DNA of 53,537 bases from Pseudomonadota bacterium. Lineage in GTDB: Bacteria > Pseudomonadota > Gammaproteobacteria > Burkholderiales > SG8-39. The DNA lies in assembly GCA_018241645.1 (NCBI GenBank), contig JAFEDL010000015.1, positions 14,264 through 67,800 of the forward strand, given 5' to 3'. The notes under the pieces are model-generated. The model was given only the letters and a program-made list of their open reading frames with translations, was not told the DNA's origin and did no database searches. Shown in pieces: positions 7,783 through 16,791 of this stretch. How positions within the stretch are numbered: position 1 is the first letter of the stretch; the number at the start of each line of letters is the position of its first letter. The position numbers and the translations under genes were made by a program.

Positions 7783-10074
7783 TTGAACGTCTCCGCGCAA
7801 CCGCTTGTCGAGGACGATGGCCCCATTTCGCCGTGGTGGCTGCGCTGCGTCGCAATCGTCATGGCGCTCGGCTTCGGCGGGCTCCTCACGATCACCGTGC
7901 TCGCCTACCGCAATGCCCCGCCGATCCCCGCGCGGGTCCTCGATGCACAGGGTGCCGTGTTGTTCAGCGGCGATGACATCGGCGACGGCCAGGCGGTCTT
8001 CCTCAAGTACGGGTTGATGGCCAACGGCAGCATCTGGGGGCATGGCGCCTACCTCGGGCCGGACTACGCGGCCGAGGCCCTCCACCGGATCGGGGAGCAT
8101 GCCGCGGAGGCGATTGCGCAGCAGCATTACCAGCGGCCCTGGGCCGCGCTGGCGCCGGCGCAACAGGCGGCAGTGCACGCCGAAACGGCGGTAATCCTCA
8201 AGTCCAACCGCTATGACGCGGCCACCGGCACGCTGCAGTTCACCGCAGCGGAAACGGCGGCGCATCTGGACCAGATCGGGTACTGGACGGAGTACTTCCG
8301 CGATTCGTCGCGCAACGGCGGCCTGAAGCGCGACCTCATCACCGACCCGGTCGAATTGCGCCAGTTCGCGGCGTTCGTCACCTGGGCGGCGTGGGCTTCG
8401 GTGGCCAATCGCCCCGGCGAGGCGCATTCGTACACGAACAATTTTCCCTATGACCCGGACGTCGGCAACCTGCCCACGCCGGACGCGCTGCTGTGGAGCG
8501 CGCTGAGCCTGATCGTGTTGCTGGCCGGCATCGCCGCCGTGCTCCTCGCGTTCGGCCGGTTCGAGAACCTGGGCTGGATCACGCGCGGCATCCACGTGCA
8601 CCCGCACCTGCTGCCGGGCCGCGCCGGCGCGGGCCAGAAGGCGCTGGTGAAATTCTTCGTGGTCGTGGCGCTGCTGTTCCTCGCGCAGGCGCTGGTGGGC
8701 GGCGCGGTGGCGCATTACCGCGCCGACCCGTCGAGCTTCTACGGGTTCGAGCTGCAGCGCATCTTTCCCAGCAACCTGATGCGCGCCTGGCACCTGCAGC
8801 TGGCGATCTTCTGGATCGCGACCGCATACGTCGCCGCGGCACTGTTCCTCGGCCGCTCGCTGCGTGCCGACGAGCCGCGCTGGTTCGCCGGCTGGGTGCA
8901 CGTCCTTTTCGCGGCCTTCGCGGTGGTGATCTTCGGCAGCCTGCTCGGCGAGTGGCTGGGAATCGCGCAACTGCTCGGCCGCTGGTGGTTCTGGCTCGGC
9001 AACCAGGGCTGGGAATACCTGGAACTCGGCCGCCTGTGGCAATCCCTGCTGGTGGCGGGGCTGTTCGCGTGGTTCGCCGTGTTGTGGGCGCTGGTGCGGC
9101 CGCGCGCGCTTGCCGAGCCGGCCTCGAAGCCCATCGTCAGGATGTTCCTGGTGGCCGCGCTGGCGATCCCGGTCTTCTATGTCCCGGCCCTGTTGTTCGG
9201 CCCGCGGACCAACTTCACGGTGGTGGACACCTGGCGTTTCTGGATCATCCACCTGTGGGTGGAGGGGTTCTTCGAGTTCTTCGCCACCACGGTGGTGGCG
9301 CTGACCTTCTACCAGCTCGGCCTCACCGGCCGCAACGTCGCCCTGCGGGTGATCTACCTCGATGCGATCCTGTATTTCCTCGGCGGGCTGATGGGCACCG
9401 GCCACCACTGGTATTTCACCGGCCAGAGCAACGCCAACATGGCGCTGTCGGCCCTGTTTTCAGTGCTCGAAGTCGTCCCGCTGACCCTGCTCACGCTGGA
9501 TGCGTGGCACTTCGTGCGCACTACGCGCGGAGTATGCGACGCCTGCGGCGAGCCGGTCGCGATCCCGCACAGGTGGACGTTCCATTTCCTGATGGCGGTC
9601 GGCTTCTGGAACTTCGTGGGGGCGGGCATATTCGGGTTCCTGATCAACCTCCCGATCGTCAGCTATTACGAGGCCGGCACCCTGCTTACGCCGAACCACG
9701 GCCACGCCGCGATGATGGGCGTGTTCGGGATGCTCGCAATCGCGCTGATGGTGTTCGTGCTGCGCCAGGCCAGCGACGATGCGCGCTGGGCCGGCATGGA
9801 GAAGTACATCCGCGTCTCGTTCTGGGGCACCAACGGCGGGCTGGCGCTGATGGTGGGGATGAGCCTGTTTCCCGGCGGCGTGCTGCAGGTCTGGGACGTG
9901 CTCCAGAACGGCTACTGGCACGCGCGCGGCCTCGACTACACCGGCAGCGACCGTTCGCGCCTGATCGAGTGGCTGCGCATGCCCGGCGACATGGTGTTCA
10001 TCCTGTTCGGCGCCCTGCCGCTGGCGATCGCGGCGATCAAGGGCTATCTGGGGGTGCGGGCCGCCGCCGACTGA
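7783..10074 (+). CDS. norB: Quinol-dependent nitric oxide reductase (qNor, single-subunit NorB/NorZ)
   Basis: A 763-residue inner-membrane enzyme that reduces 2 NO to N2O with electrons from quinol. The N-terminal region (residues about 20-240) is the cytochrome-c-like domain of qNor, which lacks a haem-binding CxxCH, as expected when quinol is the donor. It is followed by a 12-helix catalytic core. Ligands are recognisable: His337 (RAWHLQ) and His641 for low-spin haem b, His639 for haem b3 (PNHGHAAMMG), and His490, His541 and His542 for the non-haem iron (HLWVEGFFEF and GTGHHWYFTG). Glu494 is next to the iron site. The start is TTG at 7783, preceded by an AAAGGA ribosome site. The next ATG would cut into the first helix. 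It may serve denitrification or NO detoxification. Confidence 0.95.
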   Translation: MNVSAQPLVEDDGPISPWWLRCVAIVMALGFGGLLTITVLAYRNAPPIPARVLDAQGAVLFSGDDIGDGQAVFLKYGLMANGSIWGHGAYLGPDYAAEALHRIGEHAAEAIAQQHYQRPWAALAPAQQAAVHAETAVILKSNRYDAATGTLQFTAAETAAHLDQIGYWTEYFRDSSRNGGLKRDLITDPVELRQFAAFVTWAAWASVANRPGEAHSYTNNFPYDPDVGNLPTPDALLWSALSLIVLLAGIAAVLLAFGRFENLGWITRGIHVHPHLLPGRAGAGQKALVKFFVVVALLFLAQALVGGAVAHYRADPSSFYGFELQRIFPSNLMRAWHLQLAIFWIATAYVAAALFLGRSLRADEPRWFAGWVHVLFAAFAVVIFGSLLGEWLGIAQLLGRWWFWLGNQGWEYLELGRLWQSLLVAGLFAWFAVLWALVRPRALAEPASKPIVRMFLVAALAIPVFYVPALLFGPRTNFTVVDTWRFWIIHLWVEGFFEFFATTVVALTFYQLGLTGRNVALRVIYLDAILYFLGGLMGTGHHWYFTGQSNANMALSALFSVLEVVPLTLLTLDAWHFVRTTRGVCDACGEPVAIPHRWTFHFLMAVGFWNFVGAGIFGFLINLPIVSYYEAGTLLTPNHGHAAMMGVFGMLAIALMVFVLRQASDDARWAGMEKYIRVSFWGTNGGLALMVGMSLFPGGVLQVWDVLQNGYWHARGLDYTGSDRSRLIEWLRMPGDMVFILFGALPLAIAAIKGYLGVRAAAD

Positions 10075-10115
10075 TTACTGGTGTTATATACAGCAGTTGC
10101 GGCATAATTTGCCCG

Positions 10116-12167
10116 ATGGAAGCAAAACTCCTGGGAAAGCTCAATGCGGCACAGCGCGCCGCCGCCACCCATGGCAGCCCGCGGGAGTCGCCGCCGCTGC
10201 TCGTCATCGCAGGGGCCGGCACCGGCAAGACCAACACGCTGGCGCACCGGGTGGCCCACCTGGTCCTGCAGGGCGTACGGCCCGAACGGATCCTTTTGCT
10301 CACCTTTTCGCGCCGCGCCGCGCAGGAACTCGCGCGCCGCTCGCAGGCAATCGTCGCCCGCGCGCTCCCGTCCGGCGGCGACGCCGCGGCACGCCTTCCC
10401 TGGGCCGGCACCTTCCATTCGGTGGCCAACCGGCTGCTGCGCCAGTACGCCGCCCAGGTCGGGCTGGAGCCCGGTTTCGGCGTGATGGATCGCGGCGACT
10501 CGGCCGACCTGCTCGACGTCGCCCGCCACGAGCTGGGCCTCTCCACCCAGGACCGGCGTTTCCCGCGCAAGGACACCTGCCTCGCCATCTATTCCCATTG
10601 CGTCAACACGCAGCTGCCGCTCGAAACGACGCTCGCCGATGCGTTCCCGTGGTGCGCGGAGTGGCAGCCCGAGCTGAAAAGCCTGTTCCGGCGCTACGTG
10701 GACGCCAAGCTCGCGCAGCAGGTGCTCGACTACGACGACCTGCTGCTCTACTGGCACATGCTGATGCAGGACGCGGCGCTTGCGCGCGACGTGGAGGCGC
10801 GCTTCGACCACGTGCTGGTGGACGAGTACCAGGACACCAACACGCTGCAGGCGGACATCCTGCTCGCATTGAAACCCTCGGGCGCGGGGCTCTGCGTGGT
10901 AGGCGACGATGCGCAGTCGATCTATTCGTTCCGGGCCGCGAATGTCGCGAACATCCTGGAATTCCCGGCGCGGTTTTCGCCGCCGGCCCGGGTGGTCGCG
11001 CTCGAGGAGAACTACCGCTCCACTCAGCCCATCCTCGACGCGGCCAACGCGCTGATGGCCGATGCGGACAAGCGGTTCGCGAAGAACCTGCGCTCGCAGC
11101 GCCCGGCCGGGGCGCGCGCGCGCGTCGTTACCGTGCTCGACGAGCTGGCGCAGGCGCACTATGTGGTGGAGGGCGTACTGGCCGCGCGGGAGCAGGGAAC
11201 CCCGTTGCGGCGCCAGGCCGTGCTGTTCCGCAGCGCCCACCACAGCGATGTCCTCGAGCTGGAACTGGTCCGGCGCGACATCCCGTACGTGAAGTACGGC
11301 GGGCTCAAGTTCCTCGAGGCCTCCCATGTCAAGGACCTGCTCTCGGTGCTGCGCTGGGCGGACAACCGCCGGAACCGCGTCGCGGCCCATCGCGTGCTGC
11401 AGCTGCTGCCGGGCATGGGGCCGGTCAACGCCGACCGGTGTTTCAAGGCGCTCGAGTCAGCGCAATACGACTGGGGCGCCCTGGCCGGCTGGCGCGCGCC
11501 GGCCGCCGCGCTGGAGCACTGGCCGGCGCTGTTCGACCTCCTCGCGGGCCTCGGTTCGCCTGCGCGGGGGTGGGAGGGCCAGGTCGGGCTCGCGCGCCAG
11601 TGGTACGAGCCGCACCTCGCGCGCCTGTACGAGGAGTCCGCCGCCCGCGCCGGCGACCTGGAGCAGCTCGAGCGCATCGCCCTGCAGTTTTCCTCGCGCG
11701 AGCAGTTCCTGTCCGAGCTCACCCTCGACCCGCCGCAGGCCACCTCGGACTACGGCACCGACGCGCGGCTGGATGACGACTTCCTGATCCTCTCGACGGT
11801 CCACTCGGCCAAGGGCCAGGAGTGGGACAACGTCCATGTCCTCAACGTCACGGATGGCAACTTCCCCAACGAGTACGCCAACGGCAAGCCGGAGCGGATC
11901 GAGGAGGAAAGACGGTTGCTGTATGTGGCGATGACGCGCGCCCGCAACGAACTCGACCTCATGGTGCCGCTCAAGTTCTATGTCACGCACCAGGCCCGTT
12001 CGGGCGACGCCCACGTGTACGGCGCGCGCAGCCGGTTCCTGAACCAGGGCGTGATGGCGACGATGGAGGCCACCGTGTGGCCGGCGGCGGGGGAAGAGGT
12101 GGAGCCGAAAGCGAAATCCCTGCCGCGCGTGGATGTGGCCGCGCGGTTGCGGGGGGCGTGGACCTGA
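10116..12167 (+). CDS. UvrD/Rep-type ATP-dependent DNA helicase (SF1A)
   Basis: A 683-residue superfamily 1A helicase translocating 3'-5' on single-stranded DNA. The motifs appear in order: Q-motif region LNAAQRAA, Walker A GAGTGKT (33-39), motif Ia LLLTFSRRAAQELARR, motif II VDEYQDTN (near 235), motif III VVGDDAQSIYSFRAA, motif IV ENYRSTQPIL, motif V TVHSAKGQEWDNV (near 561) and motif VI VAMTRARNEL (near 603). ATG at 10116 fits the usual N-terminus of the family. It is about 50-100 residues shorter than classical UvrD or Rep, ending soon after motif VI, so it belongs to the shorter UvrD-like group. It follows norB by 41 bases but is functionally unrelated. A CATAAT element at 10103 may be part of its own promoter. 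Confidence 0.93.
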   Translation: MEAKLLGKLNAAQRAAATHGSPRESPPLLVIAGAGTGKTNTLAHRVAHLVLQGVRPERILLLTFSRRAAQELARRSQAIVARALPSGGDAAARLPWAGTFHSVANRLLRQYAAQVGLEPGFGVMDRGDSADLLDVARHELGLSTQDRRFPRKDTCLAIYSHCVNTQLPLETTLADAFPWCAEWQPELKSLFRRYVDAKLAQQVLDYDDLLLYWHMLMQDAALARDVEARFDHVLVDEYQDTNTLQADILLALKPSGAGLCVVGDDAQSIYSFRAANVANILEFPARFSPPARVVALEENYRSTQPILDAANALMADADKRFAKNLRSQRPAGARARVVTVLDELAQAHYVVEGVLAAREQGTPLRRQAVLFRSAHHSDVLELELVRRDIPYVKYGGLKFLEASHVKDLLSVLRWADNRRNRVAAHRVLQLLPGMGPVNADRCFKALESAQYDWGALAGWRAPAAALEHWPALFDLLAGLGSPARGWEGQVGLARQWYEPHLARLYEESAARAGDLEQLERIALQFSSREQFLSELTLDPPQATSDYGTDARLDDDFLILSTVHSAKGQEWDNVHVLNVTDGNFPNEYANGKPERIEEERRLLYVAMTRARNELDLMVPLKFYVTHQARSGDAHVYGARSRFLNQGVMATMEATVWPAAGEEVEPKAKSLPRVDVAARLRGAWT

Positions 12168-12177
12168 ATCCGGGCGG

Positions 12178-12723
12178 TTAGGTTTCCAGCGCGATCTGCC
12201 GGCGCAGTTCCTGGTAGCGTTCCTGCGAAGCCCCGGCCGTGAGCGGGTCCTTTGCCGGGGGAACGGCATTCTTCACGTCTTCCCATTCGCTTGCCGTGAG
12301 CGACTCACCGGCGCGGCCGAGGACGTCCTCCTCTTCCTTGGCGATATGGTTGCCGTAGTACACCAGGTAGGTGGCAGCCGCGACCTCGACCTCGGCGCGC
12401 GAGACGATGGCGCCGTCCACGATGCCCTGCAGCAGGTCGCGCAGGGTCTCGCCCGCATGGGCGATCACGCGGTGCTCCTGGTTCAGCCTAGCCAGCACCA
12501 GCGCCAGGTCCGGGCAATGCTTCTCCAGGTGCATGAACGCCACGTCTTCGCGCGGGTGGTGGGAGGCGTCGGAGTAGTCGCGCAGGTACGAGACGATGTC
12601 GAGCATCAACTCGTAGTTCGGCCGCTCTCCGCCGTGGAACACGTCGAGCTGCTTCTGCAGCAGGCCGAGGAGCCGGTTGAAGTAGTGGTGTTCCGCGTGC
12701 CAGGCTGCGACCGGGTCGGTCAT
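12178..12723 (-). CDS. Hemerythrin-domain protein
   Basis: A 181-residue four-helix hemerythrin with the full diiron ligand pattern: WHAEHHYFNRLL near the N-terminus, SHHPREDVAFMHLEKH (about 53-68), NQEHRVIAHAGETL, and the late NHIAKEEEDVL motif. It would bind O2 or NO, or act in iron handling, in the cytoplasm, since no signal peptide is seen. A GGAGG ribosome site lies 7 bases before the ATG. It is the last gene of the minus-strand cytochrome operon, 30 bases after the outer-membrane barrel gene, and converges with the helicase gene 10 bases away. Its link to a metal-redox conduit and a neighbouring NO reductase suggests protection from NO or O2, but this is inferred from position only. Confidence 0.9.
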   Translation of the reverse strand: MTDPVAAWHAEHHYFNRLLGLLQKQLDVFHGGERPNYELMLDIVSYLRDYSDASHHPREDVAFMHLEKHCPDLALVLARLNQEHRVIAHAGETLRDLLQGIVDGAIVSRAEVEVAAATYLVYYGNHIAKEEEDVLGRAGESLTASEWEDVKNAVPPAKDPLTAGASQERYQELRRQIALET

Positions 12724-12753
12724 GGAAACACCTCCGGCGCCTTTTCCGATTCG

Positions 12754-15015
12754 CTACTGGAACTTGTAGATGTACTGTGCGCCTGCGTAGCTCACGCGCT
12801 GGTTCTGGTTCAGGCTGATTGTCGTGCCATCGGAAAAGATGAACGGCACGCCATTGTTGCCCCAGGTCCACTCGTTGAGCTTCGCCTGCTGATGCAGCAA
12901 GGTTACGCGGACCGCCGCATTCTTCTCCAGCGCGTACTCGCCAAACAAGGTCAGGCGGGTCTGGCGGAATACGACGTCGGGGAGGCCCGGGAAGGTGGGC
13001 AGAAAGGCGAGGTTGGCCAAGCCGGTCGCGTTCCCAGAGGCGCCGACGTCCAGCCCCTGCTTGTAGATATTGCGGTCATTGATGAAAGCCAGATTGCCCC
13101 CGACACTGAACTTCGGGCTCGGTTTTCCGTTGATTCCCACGCCCAGGCTGTTGTTGATATTGCTCAGTGAAGCCAGGTAGCCGGTCGAATGGTCGATCTC
13201 CATGGTCTGCTTGCCGCGCGAAGCGTAGGCGGTCAGCTTCCAGTTTTCGGACATGCTCCAGCTCATGTCGAGGCTGTAGAGCCTCGCGGTGCCGTCGGTC
13301 AGGCCCTTTGTACCCGGCTCCATGTAACGGTCATGCGCGCCTTCCACCATGAACTGCACCGAAAGCTGTTCTGTGGGCAGCCAATCCGCAATGCCCCGCA
13401 GCTTGTCCCGCTTGCGGTCGGTGAACAGCGCCGGGAAGCCAGCCGTGCGGCTGAAGATCTGGTTGTCGGCCATGGGGGTTACCCCGGTGGCCGGCAGGGT
13501 ATTGGGCTTCAGCCAGATCGAACCGTCGCGCCGGCTGTGCCCGAAAGCGAGCGCGCCGCTGAAGTTTTCGGACATGGTGCGCCGGATTTCCCCGCGATAC
13601 TCCGTTTCCCAGTTCTTTTGCCTCAACGCGGTGACTCCACCCACGCTGTCGGGCAGGCCAAAGGCCCCACGATCGGAGGAGTTGTAGTCCATGCCCAGGG
13701 TCGCGCGGAAATTCTTCGGCAACTGGTAGCTGCCCTCCACCTTCGCCCCGAGCCTGTAAAGGTTGCTCTGGGTGTTCGCGAAGCGGTTGACGCCTTCAAG
13801 GTTGTATAGGGCGTCGGGGGTCTTGTCCTTGCGATCCTCAATCCGCAGATTCGCCAGCAGCGACAGTTTGGGCATCGGGCGCGAAGTAACCCCGGCCTGC
13901 AGCAGTGTCGAGTCCATCCGGCCGCTCAGGTTGCTGACGCCCGCAGGCGCATTGGCAAGTCCCATGGCCAGAAAATCCCTATCTTGAGTGGCGTGCGTGT
14001 AGGAGTACTTGAATGTCGCGCGCGTGGACTGGGTGAACGCGTAGTTTCCGGACAGCGAGAACTGATGCGCCTGGTTATCGGGCGGCAGTGCCATGGGCGA
14101 CTGGAGGATACCCAGCAATCCGTTCGCCTGGGTCAGGCCGGCCGGCGTCCCAAGAGCGGTGGGAACCCCGAGCGGGTTGTACAAGGTGCCTGGCACGGAG
14201 GGCGTCATATTGCCGTTGGCGTTGGTATAAAACGACCCGTAGTAGCCACCCACCAAGGTGAAACGCTCCCCTGAGTAGTTGAATTTCGCTTCCAACTGCT
14301 TGGTGGTGGAGTTGATCGGCTCCGGCAGCATCAATAGCGCCCACTGGCTATTCGGCGCCGCCGCGCAGCCGATTTGCGCCGCCGTTGTCGGCAGGGGGGC
14401 TGCGGAGGACGTGCAGGTAAATCCCCGGCCCCATAACCGCGAACCGTCCTTGTCCTCGTTCTTGAACGATGCCTCGAACAGTAACGAAGGAGTGAGCCAT
14501 ATCTTGCCGTTCACACCCAGGGCCGTACGCTTGAGTTCGAGGTTGGTATCGGTTCCGGCCCCTGGGGCGATCAGGTTCACACGGGGTGTCGTAGTGCCGA
14601 TTCCCGTGACGCCGGTGTTGATGGTGCGCGGATCGTGCCGCACCAACTCGCTGTAGTCGGCGTCGATCCTCCAGTTGCCCTGCTGCTCGAAACTGACGCC
14701 CGCCTCGCGGTTGTCCAGTCCCAGGTTGCGGCCCCACATGCGGGTCCAGTATCCAGTCTGGTCGTTGCGCTTGGCGTAGTCCAGGTCGAGCAGCAGGTAG
14801 CTGCCCTTTTCGCGCATTCCGTTGTATTGCCCGAACAGGGACCGGTCGCGCTGGCTGCCGCTGGCGGTGCCAATACCCGCGCTTGCGGAACTGTCCTGTT
14901 TCGTGAGTTTCGCGACGTCCTCCGCGTCGTCCGCTCGGGCCGAGCCCAACGCCGCGAGCAGCGCGAGCGCCAATAGTGTCTGAGTCCTAGCGGTCGATTT
15001 TCTGGCGGCACCCAT
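12754..15015 (-). CDS. MtrB/PioB/MtoB-family decahaem-associated outer-membrane beta-barrel
   Basis: A 753-residue outer-membrane porin. A signal peptide (MGAARKSTARTQ, then a LLALALLAALGSARA core, cleavage near residue 28) leads into a long run of alternating amphipathic strands rich in Tyr, Asn and Gly, with features typical of MtrB/PioB such as GSYLLLDLDYAKRNDQTG and repeated KYSYTHATQDRDF-type strands. The protein ends in a Tyr/Phe-rich strand (YIYKFQ). In porin-cytochrome conduits such a barrel sheaths the decahaem cytochrome so that electrons cross the outer membrane. No N-terminal CxxC pair, as in Shewanella MtrB, is seen, so it resembles PioB or MtoB more. It lies 18 bases after the decahaem gene. 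Confidence 0.9.
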   Translation of the reverse strand: MGAARKSTARTQTLLALALLAALGSARADDAEDVAKLTKQDSSASAGIGTASGSQRDRSLFGQYNGMREKGSYLLLDLDYAKRNDQTGYWTRMWGRNLGLDNREAGVSFEQQGNWRIDADYSELVRHDPRTINTGVTGIGTTTPRVNLIAPGAGTDTNLELKRTALGVNGKIWLTPSLLFEASFKNEDKDGSRLWGRGFTCTSSAAPLPTTAAQIGCAAAPNSQWALLMLPEPINSTTKQLEAKFNYSGERFTLVGGYYGSFYTNANGNMTPSVPGTLYNPLGVPTALGTPAGLTQANGLLGILQSPMALPPDNQAHQFSLSGNYAFTQSTRATFKYSYTHATQDRDFLAMGLANAPAGVSNLSGRMDSTLLQAGVTSRPMPKLSLLANLRIEDRKDKTPDALYNLEGVNRFANTQSNLYRLGAKVEGSYQLPKNFRATLGMDYNSSDRGAFGLPDSVGGVTALRQKNWETEYRGEIRRTMSENFSGALAFGHSRRDGSIWLKPNTLPATGVTPMADNQIFSRTAGFPALFTDRKRDKLRGIADWLPTEQLSVQFMVEGAHDRYMEPGTKGLTDGTARLYSLDMSWSMSENWKLTAYASRGKQTMEIDHSTGYLASLSNINNSLGVGINGKPSPKFSVGGNLAFINDRNIYKQGLDVGASGNATGLANLAFLPTFPGLPDVVFRQTRLTLFGEYALEKNAAVRVTLLHQQAKLNEWTWGNNGVPFIFSDGTTISLNQNQRVSYAGAQYIYKFQ

Positions 15016-15033
15016 GATCGATTGCCTCCTGTA

Positions 15034-16005
15034 TCAGCGGAAGAAGAACTGCGGGGTCGGGTTGGTATTGCTCGGGTTGTTGCTGCCATGAACCTGCGTA
15101 TGGCAGTTTGCGCACCCGCGCGCCTGCGTGTAGTTGATGCCGCTCTTGCCGGTGGTTGTCGCGCCGAGCAGCGCAGCTCCCTGGCCTTGCCCGCTCAGCT
15201 GCGCGAGATTTCCGCCGTGGGGTGTGTGGCACTGGTGGCAGAGGAACGGCGGGCGAACCTTAAGCATGCTTTCCGCAACCGTGCCGTGCGGGTTGTGGCA
15301 GTTCGAGCAGTCCTCGTTTACCGGTTCGTGGGGATGCACAAACGGGCCGCGCTTCTCCATGTGGCAGGTGTAGCAGGTCGCATTGACGCTGTCGCGGGCC
15401 ATCAGCTTCGGACCCGCCGTGCCGTGTGCATTGTGGCAATCGGAGCAGGTCATCTTCCCTTCCGGGATCGGATGGTGCGACGGCCGGTTGATCTGTGCGC
15501 GCTGTTCCTTGTGGCAGGTGAAGCACACCTCGGGCTGGGTACGCTTGTCGCGCACCTTGTCGTGGCCCGTGTGGATCTGGTGGCAGGACGTGCACGATAC
15601 GTCGCGGGCCTGGTGGGTGCTTCCGGCCCAGTGCACCCGGGCCGTGTCCTTCTTGTGGCAGGACAGGCAGGCTTCGTTGCGCGCTTCGGGGGGCGTCGAC
15701 GAGGTCTTGCTGAAGGTGCGATCGGGTTTGGGCCGCTCCTTCGCGTCCGCCGGTTTGTTTACGTGCGATTCGCTGTCGCCATGGCAGCTTGTGCAGGTCG
15801 GCGTGCGCCCGTCGGCAACGGTTCCGTGCCGCGTCTTGGCAATTGCGAGCACCGGGAAGTCGTCGGAAGCGTCGTGACAGCGCGTGCATCGCGCGTCGCC
15901 CTTGAGTACGAGGTCCTTCTTGGCGGAGTCCTGAGCATTCGCGGAAAACGCGATGCACAGTCCGAGGACGAGCGCGTGAACGGCGGCGATCAGTTTATTT
16001 TTCAA
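15034..16005 (-). CDS. DmsE/MtrA/MtoA-family decahaem c-type cytochrome
   Basis: A 323-residue periplasmic cytochrome. After a signal peptide (cleavage after about SANA, residue 24) there are exactly ten CxxCH haem sites, in order CTRCH, CTSCH, CLSCH, CTSCH, CFTCH, CSDCH, CYTCH, CSNCH, CHQCH and CANCH, in two pentahaem halves. Size and haem number match MtrA, MtoA and PioA. It would sit inside the barrel encoded next and carry electrons across the outer membrane. The start is TTG (16003-16005, minus strand), preceded by an AGGAG ribosome site 5-6 bases away. No ATG serves the signal peptide. That ribosome site lies inside the haem-motif remnant at 15995-16105. No outer-surface MtrC-like partner is present, as in Mto and Pio systems. 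Confidence 0.93.
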   Translation of the reverse strand: MKNKLIAAVHALVLGLCIAFSANAQDSAKKDLVLKGDARCTRCHDASDDFPVLAIAKTRHGTVADGRTPTCTSCHGDSESHVNKPADAKERPKPDRTFSKTSSTPPEARNEACLSCHKKDTARVHWAGSTHQARDVSCTSCHQIHTGHDKVRDKRTQPEVCFTCHKEQRAQINRPSHHPIPEGKMTCSDCHNAHGTAGPKLMARDSVNATCYTCHMEKRGPFVHPHEPVNEDCSNCHNPHGTVAESMLKVRPPFLCHQCHTPHGGNLAQLSGQGQGAALLGATTTGKSGINYTQARGCANCHTQVHGSNNPSNTNPTPQFFFR

Positions 16006-16105
16006 TTTTCAGCTCCTGCGGCCCGGGACCGTCGGATTTGTTGTGTGCGATGCCGAAATGGCAGTCGATGCAGGTCATTCCCTTCGTCCTCAGCTCATGT
16101 TGCGC
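15995..16105 (-). pseudogene. In-frame fifth haem-motif tail after the amber stop of the NapC/CymA-like gene
   Basis: Directly after the TAG (16106-16108) of the tetrahaem cytochrome gene the same frame stays open for 36 codons to a TAA at 15995-15997. The peptide carries another CIDCH haem site followed by FGIAHN, near-identical in pattern to the last haem site of the gene itself (CIDCHKGIAH). The two copies sit exactly 99 bases (33 codons) apart, with an 18-base identical core. This is either a decayed tandem copy of the C-terminus or a readthrough extension giving a pentahaem protein. An internal ATG (16076-16078) could also start a 27-residue peptide. The tail overlaps the decahaem gene start by 11 bases and contains its ribosome site. 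Confidence 0.65.
16043..16076 (-). repeat. Direct repeat copy 1 of the CIDCH haem-site coding segment
   Basis: This segment shares 12- and 18-base identical blocks, equally spaced, with 16142-16175. The 99-base offset keeps both in the same reading frame, so a tandem duplication of the cytochrome C-terminus is the simplest origin. Confidence 0.7.
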
Positions 16106-16702
16106 CTACTCTTCGTCTTCCTTGTATTCCTTCGGCAGCAGGTGTGCGATGCCCTTGTGGCAGTCGATGCAGGTCTTGCCTTCCTTCTGCGCGTTGGCAT
16201 GGTTGCTCTTGGCGCGGGGCCGTTGCTTGTCGGTATTCATGCCGTCCCAGTGGTGGCAGTTGAAGCACTCGCGCGAGCCCGAGGCCTTCATCTGGTTCCA
16301 CTCGTTGGTCGCAAGCTCCATGCGCTTGGCCTCGAACTTCTCCTTGGTGTCGATGTGGCCCATCAGCTTGCCGTAGAGCTCGCCGCTGGCCTTGATCTTG
16401 CGGACGATCTTGTGGCTCCAGTCCTTGGGCACGTGGCAGTCCGAGCACACGGCGCGCACACCGGTGCGGTTGGAGTAGTGCACCGTCTGCTTGTACTCCT
16501 GGTACACGGTGTCGCGCATCTCGTGGCAGCCGATGCAGAACTCGAGCGTGTTGGTCGCCTCCATCGCCGTGTGGAACCCGCCCCAGAAGAGGATCCCGGC
16601 GATGAATCCGCCGCCCAGCAGCGTGAGCAACGAGTACTTCACGCTGGGGGCGCGCAATGTGCCCCACAATCGCTTGACCAGGCCGGGCTTGGAGCTTTCC
16701 AT
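16106..16702 (-). CDS. NapC/NirT/CymA-family tetrahaem cytochrome c (quinol dehydrogenase)
   Basis: A 198-residue inner-membrane-anchored cytochrome. One N-terminal helix (about 22-43, KYSLLTLLGGGFIAGILFWG) anchors it, and four haem sites follow: CIGCH, CSDCH, CFNCH and CIDCH. The family elements EFCIGCHEM, HYSNRTGVRAVCSDCHVP and HLLPKEY are present. It would exchange electrons between the quinone pool and periplasmic cytochromes, as CymA does in Mtr conduits and in the Mto cluster. The gene lies between the monohaem cytochrome and the decahaem gene in one operon. Its stop is an amber codon, and the frame continues into a fifth haem motif (15995-16105). An AAGAAAAT sequence precedes the ATG, a weak ribosome site. 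Confidence 0.93.
   Translation of the reverse strand: MESSKPGLVKRLWGTLRAPSVKYSLLTLLGGGFIAGILFWGGFHTAMEATNTLEFCIGCHEMRDTVYQEYKQTVHYSNRTGVRAVCSDCHVPKDWSHKIVRKIKASGELYGKLMGHIDTKEKFEAKRMELATNEWNQMKASGSRECFNCHHWDGMNTDKQRPRAKSNHANAQKEGKTCIDCHKGIAHLLPKEYKEDEE
16142..16175 (-). repeat. Direct repeat copy 2, inside the NapC/CymA-like gene
   Basis: This partner of 16043-16076 encodes the fourth haem site of the tetrahaem cytochrome. The identical blocks are 16142-16153 and 16158-16175. Confidence 0.7.
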
Positions 16703-16754
16703 TTTCTTGTCCAGTGATCAGAAGCCGTAGAGTTGCTGTGCGCCGATCCATTTC

Positions 16755-16781
16755 CGCCCCGGCAGCCTGCGGCCCGGGGCG
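16755..16781 (-). terminator. GC-rich hairpin between the monohaem cytochrome and CymA-like genes
   Basis: An 8-base perfect stem (16755-16762 pairing with 16774-16781) with an 11-base loop lies about 10 bases downstream of the monohaem cytochrome stop in the 89-base gap before the tetrahaem gene. No T-run follows, so it is more likely an attenuator or mRNA-stabilising hairpin that raises cytochrome c levels over the downstream genes than a full terminator. Confidence 0.35.
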
Positions 16782-16791
16782 CGACCGGTCG

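Noticed and set aside
10080-10115. An FNR- or NsrR-type operator before the helicase gene (TTAT...ATAA symmetry)
   Set aside because: The symmetry is weak, does not match either consensus and the downstream gene is a helicase, so it was not listed.
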